Positions 59,462 through 64,000 of a stretch of 64,000 bases of DNA are shown one piece after another. Under the pieces are notes generated by a model that was given only the letters and a program-made list of their open reading frames with translations, ran no database searches and was not told where the DNA came from. How positions within the stretch are numbered: the first letter of the stretch is position 1; each line of letters starts with the position of its first letter. The stretch lies in NCBI GenBank assembly GCA_030737875.1, contig CM060912.1, positions 260,324,231 through 260,388,230 on the forward strand, read 5' to 3'. The position numbers were made by a program, and so were the translations under genes. Source of the stretch: Allium sativum. Its lineage: Eukaryota > Streptophyta > Magnoliopsida > Asparagales > Amaryllidaceae.

Positions 59462-61147
59462 TAAAAATTATGCAACATACTAATCTGCAACACCTAAAAA
59501 GTTTTTCTAAAAATTTTAGCAACATTTTATTACCGTTTCAAATTGGCCATTTTGGTGTTGTGTATATAACTGAAATTAATAAGCAAGAGGAACTTGGTAA
59601 CTTGATTAAGAATTCAATATGAATGGGAATAACCAAGTTAAATGGAAACCTGATGAGGTGAGGCAAGCGCGTAAAAGAATGTTTAGACATAGGGTCTAAC
59701 AACATATTAAAGTAAGGCGCTTGGATCAGTCCGCACGTTCGAGGGTGAACAACCCAACGGGGTAGATCATCGTGGTGTTGTAAGGCACGAGGGGAGCGCT
59801 CATCTGATTATTCTGTCGGCTCCGAAGGATTAGAAGGGGAAGCACGCAACTTTCTGAGATACATAAGGTGCTCCTAGTAGTCCTCTGTGTGGTGGCAGAT
59901 GTTTTAGGTTGTGCTCGCAGAGGTTGGGTCTGCGCGTAACTACTAGGTGGGTGGGCTTTGACTACAGAAGTAGCTATGTAGTCAGAATGCTATGACGTGG
60001 TGACACCACGGTGATTCGGCGGTTGCCTCAAAGGGAAGGCGATGGGTCACGACCAACAAGGATAGTCAATCGTCGGATACCCGTCAACGGTAGCCAGTGG
60101 GATGCAAAAAGACTAGAGCTAAAACCAATAGACCGTTCACCTTTCACTATCGAGGTATGGTGGTTGAGGGATGACGCCAAATCGATGTTTAGATTGTTTT
60201 TCTTAGGGTCAGTCGTTTAGCTCTTTTAGTCTTTACTAGTTGAGGGAGACCGAGGTGGGGCCATAGCCACCGTGAAAACAGACCCTAAGTATATCTGTAG
60301 AGGCTCTTAAAAACGGGCCTGTACATATATGGAAAAGCTCTCGATCGAGTTCCGTGTTTCTTGCATCTCCCTGCCATGGGACTCGGTGCACGTTAAAGGA
60401 TGTGCGATTGAGGCATCGAGTTACAATTGAAGATACGTATGGTGGACAGTCTAGATACATGCATGTCGGCTCTGGGTGGTGTATCGTAGACTTAAGGGCA
60501 TTACTTCGGTATGAATTCTGTTTCGAACAAAGGTGGCAGTCCGTACGTTGTGTAGCGTAGTAATGACATATATATGCAGAACGTAATATTGTTATCCGTA
60601 CGTCACTACGGCGCAGGATGAGGGACTGCGTATACTTCGATGGTGTTACGGTGGAGACCGTGCGAGTGGGGTACCATGGGGTGTACCTTAATATTGGGGG
60701 TAGCTACATATATACTGTATTAGGTTAATCTACTGGGAAGTAAATGGGTATGACGTGTGTGTAAGCCTTGAGTGCCGTTAACCCAAGTAGCCTAATAAAT
60801 AAGAAAATTTGATTGAACGGTATATGTAGTGTTATCCAAAGTGTATAATTTAAATCCAATCATCAGAACTTTTGTTCTGACCCCCTCCTCATAACATACT
60901 CGCAGGTTAGATTTGTGGTAGAGACATGATAGCTTTGGATATTGGTTAGGCATTATTATTAATACGGTAAGGCTATGTTTTGATTATATTATATTTTATC
61001 CATTCCGCTGTGAGATAATTTTTGAGCTCTGACATGTTTTATGTCTCCGTCTTTTCTGCAGGATACCAGAGCAAACCAATCCGAGTTTTGATACATTGGA
61101 ATGTTGAAAAAATTTCGGTCTGTCAGAATTCGGGTTGTCATAGCAGC

Positions 61148-61693
61148 TGCTACGAGCATCGAGAGTTTGCTAACTAGAAAACGAAAATGAAAAACTGAAT
61201 GTGACTTGGTAAAGAAATCTACAATCTGCAAAGAAGATGGTACAAAAGGTAAGGTGATGGTGCGCTTCTCAAGATGATACCGAGTAAGGTGACAATCAAT
61301 CTTAATATGCTTGGTTCGTTCATGAAATACTGAATTGTGAGCTATTTGAATTGCACTTTTATTACCACAATATATAGGAGTTGGCTGAGAAAAAGATACT
61401 CCCATATCCTCAAGTAACCAACGTAACCAAACAATTCCTTTAGTAGTAGATTCCATAACACAATATTCTGCTTCAGTTGAAGGATGGGAAACAATAGATT
61501 GTATCTTACTCTTCCAAGATATAAGAGAATCTCCCAAAAAAATACAATAACCAGTAACTGATTTACGATCAGTTTGATTACTACCATAATCAGCATCAGA
61601 ATATGCATGCAACTCTAAGGAGGAAGTAGAAGAAAGTACCAGACTATGGAAAATAGTACCTCTAAGATATCTCAATATGCTAAGAACAACGGC
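61148..61693 (-). pseudogene. Level-0 copia pol: RNase H domain and C-terminus
   Basis: Minus-strand frame with R-Y-L-R-G, Y-S-D-A-D-Y-G, S-V-T-G-Y-C, S-W-K-S-K, S-T-E-A-E-Y, C-G-N-K-S-A-I-Q and R-T-K-H-I-K-I-D motifs of copia RNase H, ending L-S-M-L-V-A-A at the element A insertion. The frame runs on into A's LTR by chance, to 60989; the true last codons and stop are across A at 465-474. It is in the same frame as the reverse transcriptase upstream, separated by TGA at 61694-61696 in place of a tryptophan codon. Confidence 0.88.
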
Positions 61694-62716
61694 TCAATGA
61701 AATGTAATGGAACAAGCTACAAACTGACTAACAATATGAACAGCATATGAAATATCTAGATGTGTGATAGTAAGATACACCAAGCTTCCAACAATAGTAC
61801 GATACAAAGTAGGATCTGATAAAGGACTTCCATTAGAAAGAGAAAACTTTGTGTTAATCTTAATGGGGGTATCAACAGTCTTATTATCTGTGAGTCTAGC
61901 TCGATCAAGAATATGTGTGATATATTTTGACTGAGAAAGAAGATATCCTTTGGGTGAATGTGCTACCTCAATACCCAAGAAATATCTTAATGAACCCAAA
62001 TCGTGCATTTCAAATCGTCCAGCTAACTCTGTTTTTAATACAAAAATTCCTTGTACATCATCACCATTAATAATCATATCGTCAACATATAATGATAAGA
62101 TTATACGTCCAGCGTTAGTGCATTTAACAAAGAGAGCAGGATCATCACGACTAGAGATAAAACCAAGAGAAGATATGATAACTGGAAATTTCTCAAATCA
62201 AGCTCGAGGAGTTTGTTTTAGACCATACAATGCTTTCTTTAGTCTACAAACATATCCAGAATAATGTGGAACACCTGGAGGAGGTTCCATATAAATTTCT
62301 TCTTGAAGATCTCCATTTAAGAAAGCATTCTTAACATCAAGTTGAGTGATAGACCATTGACGAACTGAAGCTACAACAATTAAAGTGCGAACAGTTGTAT
62401 TTTTAGCAACAGGAGCAAATGTTTCCTCATAATCCATGCCATACTTTTGAGAATACCCTTTTTCAACCAAACTAGCTTTGTATCTCTCAATAGATCCTTT
62501 GGAATTAGTTTTAACCTTATATACCCAACGACAACCAACAGACCTCTTACCAGAAGGTAAAGGAACCAAATCCCAAGTATTAGTCTTATGCAAAGCGGAA
62601 AGTTCCTTATCCATCGCCTCTTGCCAATGAGGATCAGTAATTGCCTCTTTATATGAAGAAGAATCAGAGAAACAATGTATCGAAGAAAAAAGAGAGGTTA
62701 AGATGAAGAGTAACAA
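61694..62716 (-). pseudogene. Level-0 copia pol: reverse transcriptase
   Basis: Read on the minus strand from about 62716: [54 protein letters not shown], then TGA at 62198-62200 where the family has Trp (after P-R-A). It continues in the same frame to the active site Y-V-D-D (62078-62089), F-L-G-I-E-V and L-Y-R-T-I-V-G-S-L-V-Y-L. A second Trp-to-TGA change ends it at 61694-61696. A frame shift of one base separates it from the integrase part around 62698-62716. It is inactive. Confidence 0.88.
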
Positions 62717-63662
62717 GAATATGCAAAATCTGATAATTTTGTGGACTTACGATTGCATGTGGAATGGCGTAAAGATGGTGGAGGCAGTGATGGTGGTGGT
62801 GGTGATGGAAGATCTATAGTCTCAGAAGTTGCTTGAGGAGGCATACGAGAAGAGGGAGCTTCATTGCTATCATTTTCTGAAAGCATGTTATTATCTGCAA
62901 TACTACTAGCATTAATATCGTCTGAAAAAGGATCAATACGAGGAAGATCGGATCTAGTTATGTCATGAGCCTTGGTTGGAACAAAGAAGAAAGGGATGTG
63001 TTCAAGGAACACAACACGACGAGAGACATAGAGTTTGTTAGTAATTGGATCAAAACATCTATATCCCTTTTGTCCAGCACCATATCCTAAAAAGACACAC
63101 ATAGTTGAACGAGACGACAATTTATTGAGTTCAATATGAGGATGAAGAACAAAGCAAGTACATCCAAAAACTTTGAAGAATGAATAATCAGGTGCAAAAC
63201 CATAAAAAATTTCAAAAGGAGAAATACCTGAAATATGAGAAGATAGAATAGTATTAATTACAGTCACAGCTGTAAGAACAGCCTCCCCCCAAAATTCATT
63301 AGGAACAGAAGAGGATAATAACATAGATCTAGCAGTTTCAGGAATGTGTCTATGTTTTTTTCTACAACACAATTTTGTTGAGGAGTTCCTATGCATGAAG
63401 TTTGGTAAATGGTTCCATCTAAGGTAAGTAATTCTCGAAATTTCTTAGATGTTTATTCCCCACCTAAATCACATCTAAAATGTTTAATGATAGTTGAGTG
63501 GTGAGTTTTAACAAGAGCTCGAAAGCAGTATAAATTTCAAAAAATTCTGAACAATGTTTCATTAAATATACTAATAATAACTTGTATGATCATGAATAAA
63601 AAAAACATAATAACGAGACCCTCCTTTTGTGGAAATAGGGGTTGGACCCCATACATCAGAAT
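62698..63662 (-). pseudogene. Level-0 copia pol: integrase core and C-terminal region
   Basis: Minus strand. The part next to 63662 reads S-D-V-W-G-P-T-P (first catalytic Asp) and Y-Y-V-F-F-I-H-D, with several stops, then T-I-Y-Q-T-S-C-I-G-T-P-Q-Q-N and, after a shift, K-K-H-R-H-I-P-E-T-A-R-S, N-E-F-W-G-E-A-V-L-T-A-V, F-G-C-T-C-F-V and K-G-Y-R-C-F-D-P of copia integrase. The shift lies in the A7 run (63355-63361 on plus), which would need eight A to stay in frame. The clean stretch 62698-63396 is only the largest surviving block. Upstream protease and gag are absent because another LTR starts at 63663. Confidence 0.85.
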
Positions 63663-64000
63663 TGTAACAACCTGAATTTCCCCGCCCTTCGAATCCACCG
63701 TAAGGCCCATTCGAAAGTCAGAAATCCTCAGATTATTAATTTTGGGCGCACAACACATTAGAACAAACGACAGAAGACTTTTATTAACATTATATAAATT
63801 TTACATCAGAGTACAGAATATCAGAGTACATCGAAAATAATACAGCGGAAGATAAATTTCCATTAAATGTAATACAATGCACATCGGAAGTCTATCAATG
63901 CTCTGGATGCAGCTTTAAGCTTCAATCTAAAATCTTACTCAAAGAAAATATCTGCAAAACAAACAACTCGACTTCTCGTGTGGAAAAATATGGGCATCCG
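63663..64000 (-). repeat. LTR terminus of a further gypsy-type element, cut by window edge
   Basis: TGTAACAACCTGAATTTCCCC begins abruptly where the level-0 integrase frame stops, so an LTR inserted here. Read on minus it ends GGGGAAATTCAGGTTGTTACA, like the 3' ends of the other gypsy-type LTRs in the window, and it carries CTTCCGCTGTAT at a similar distance from the end. This suggests minus orientation. Its other end, internal region and target duplication are outside the window. Confidence 0.7.

Larger units (their letters stand above)
45417..59562 (+). mobile_element. Element D: CACTA (En/Spm) transposon carrying host gene fragments
   Basis: The left end is CACTACACCAAAA and the right end, read inward on the other strand, is CACAACACCAAAA (12 of 13 matching). 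Both are flanked by the 3 bp duplication TAT (45414-45416 and 59563-59565). The A 5' LTR has the uninterrupted site GTTATATAACTG at about 2974-2985. Without nested copia G (46484-52757 plus TSD) it is about 7.9 kb. Its interior holds an AGT2-like exon (46287-46447), HMGS exons (55179-57487) and further unrecognised exon-like pieces. No TnpD-type transposase is visible, so it is probably a non-autonomous, gene-capturing (Pack-CACTA type) element. A subterminal repeat array lies at 59239-59461. DNA between 57490 and 59230 and between 53280 and 54670 is AT-rich, with no gene I can support. Confidence 0.92.
475..61142 (+). mobile_element. Element A: LARD-like Ty3/gypsy-derived retrotransposon, heavily nested
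   Basis: The element is bounded by exact 5 bp duplications GCAGC (470-474 and 61143-61147). Its left LTR starts TGTAACACCCCGC and ends TTGTCACA at 4553, followed two bases later by an initiator-Met tRNA primer site (TGGTATCAG at 4556). The right LTR starts at 42866 after a purine-rich tract and ends TTGTCATA at 61142. With nested insertions removed, its own internal DNA is about 2.2 kb (4554-4943, 29935-31409, 42523-42865). No gag or pol is recognisable there. The last internal stretch reads as the frequent gypsy pol tail S-N-F-G-D-E-I-S before the right LTR. LTRs longer than a non-coding core fit a large retrotransposon derivative. The two LTRs differ at about 17 of the first ~225 positions by hand count, the largest LTR divergence among the paired elements here. 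Confidence 0.9.
42866..61142 (+). repeat. 3' LTR of element A, split by CACTA transposon D
   Basis: Segments 42866-45416 and 59566-61142 are collinear with 475-4553; joining them after removing D and one TAT gives about 4.13 kb. It ends GGGTTGTCATA, where the 5' LTR has GGGTTGTCACA, and is followed by the GCAGC duplication. The promoter-like TATAAATAAG is at 43287-43296 and the GTCGACCC repeats at 43091-43186. Confidence 0.9.

Overview
This is repeat-dominated nuclear DNA of a flowering plant, probably a eudicot, although nothing in the window fixes the lineage. It is AT-rich, has spliceable plant-type gene fragments, and consists almost wholly of LTR retrotransposons plus CACTA and hAT DNA transposons. 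I find no intact host gene, rRNA, tRNA or CRISPR array. Insertions were resolved by matching terminal sequences, target-site duplications (TSDs) and, where present, an uninterrupted copy of the same site elsewhere in the window.

The layout is a set of nested insertions. Level 0 is a decayed minus-strand Ty1/copia element. Its pol lies at 61148-63662 and its 3' LTR at 1-449. A second LTR begins inside it at 63663 and runs off the window. Level 1, element A (475-61142, TSD GCAGC), is a Ty3/gypsy-derived element with ~4.1 kb LTRs and only ~2.2 kb of own internal DNA; it split the level-0 copia. Level 2, inside A, holds three insertions: solo LTR B (4944-29929, TSD CCTAG), minus-strand SIRE-like copia C (31410-42517, TSD GGTAG), and CACTA transposon D (45417-59562, TSD TAT), which sits in A's 3' LTR. 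Level 3, inside B, holds a hAT-like MITE (7364-8119), element E (10900-24963, ~6 kb LTRs around a 1.4 kb internal region) and solo LTR F (25382-29531). Inside D it holds copia G (46484-52757). Level 4 is a small hAT element (19928-20642) in E's right LTR.

Coding content is limited. Copia G carries a nearly complete gag-pol frame broken by one in-frame stop. Element C carries gag only. The level-0 copia has a decayed pol. CACTA D carries pieces of at least two unrelated host genes with introns: an alanine-glyoxylate aminotransferase 2-like exon, and four exons of hydroxymethylglutaryl-CoA synthase (HMGS) whose catalytic cysteine codon is now TGA. A, B, E and F have no recognisable protein-coding capacity and would have depended on enzymes from relatives elsewhere.

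The relative ages fit the nesting. The two LTRs of A differ at about 7% of a hand-compared stretch, while those of E, C and G differ by roughly 1-2% or less.
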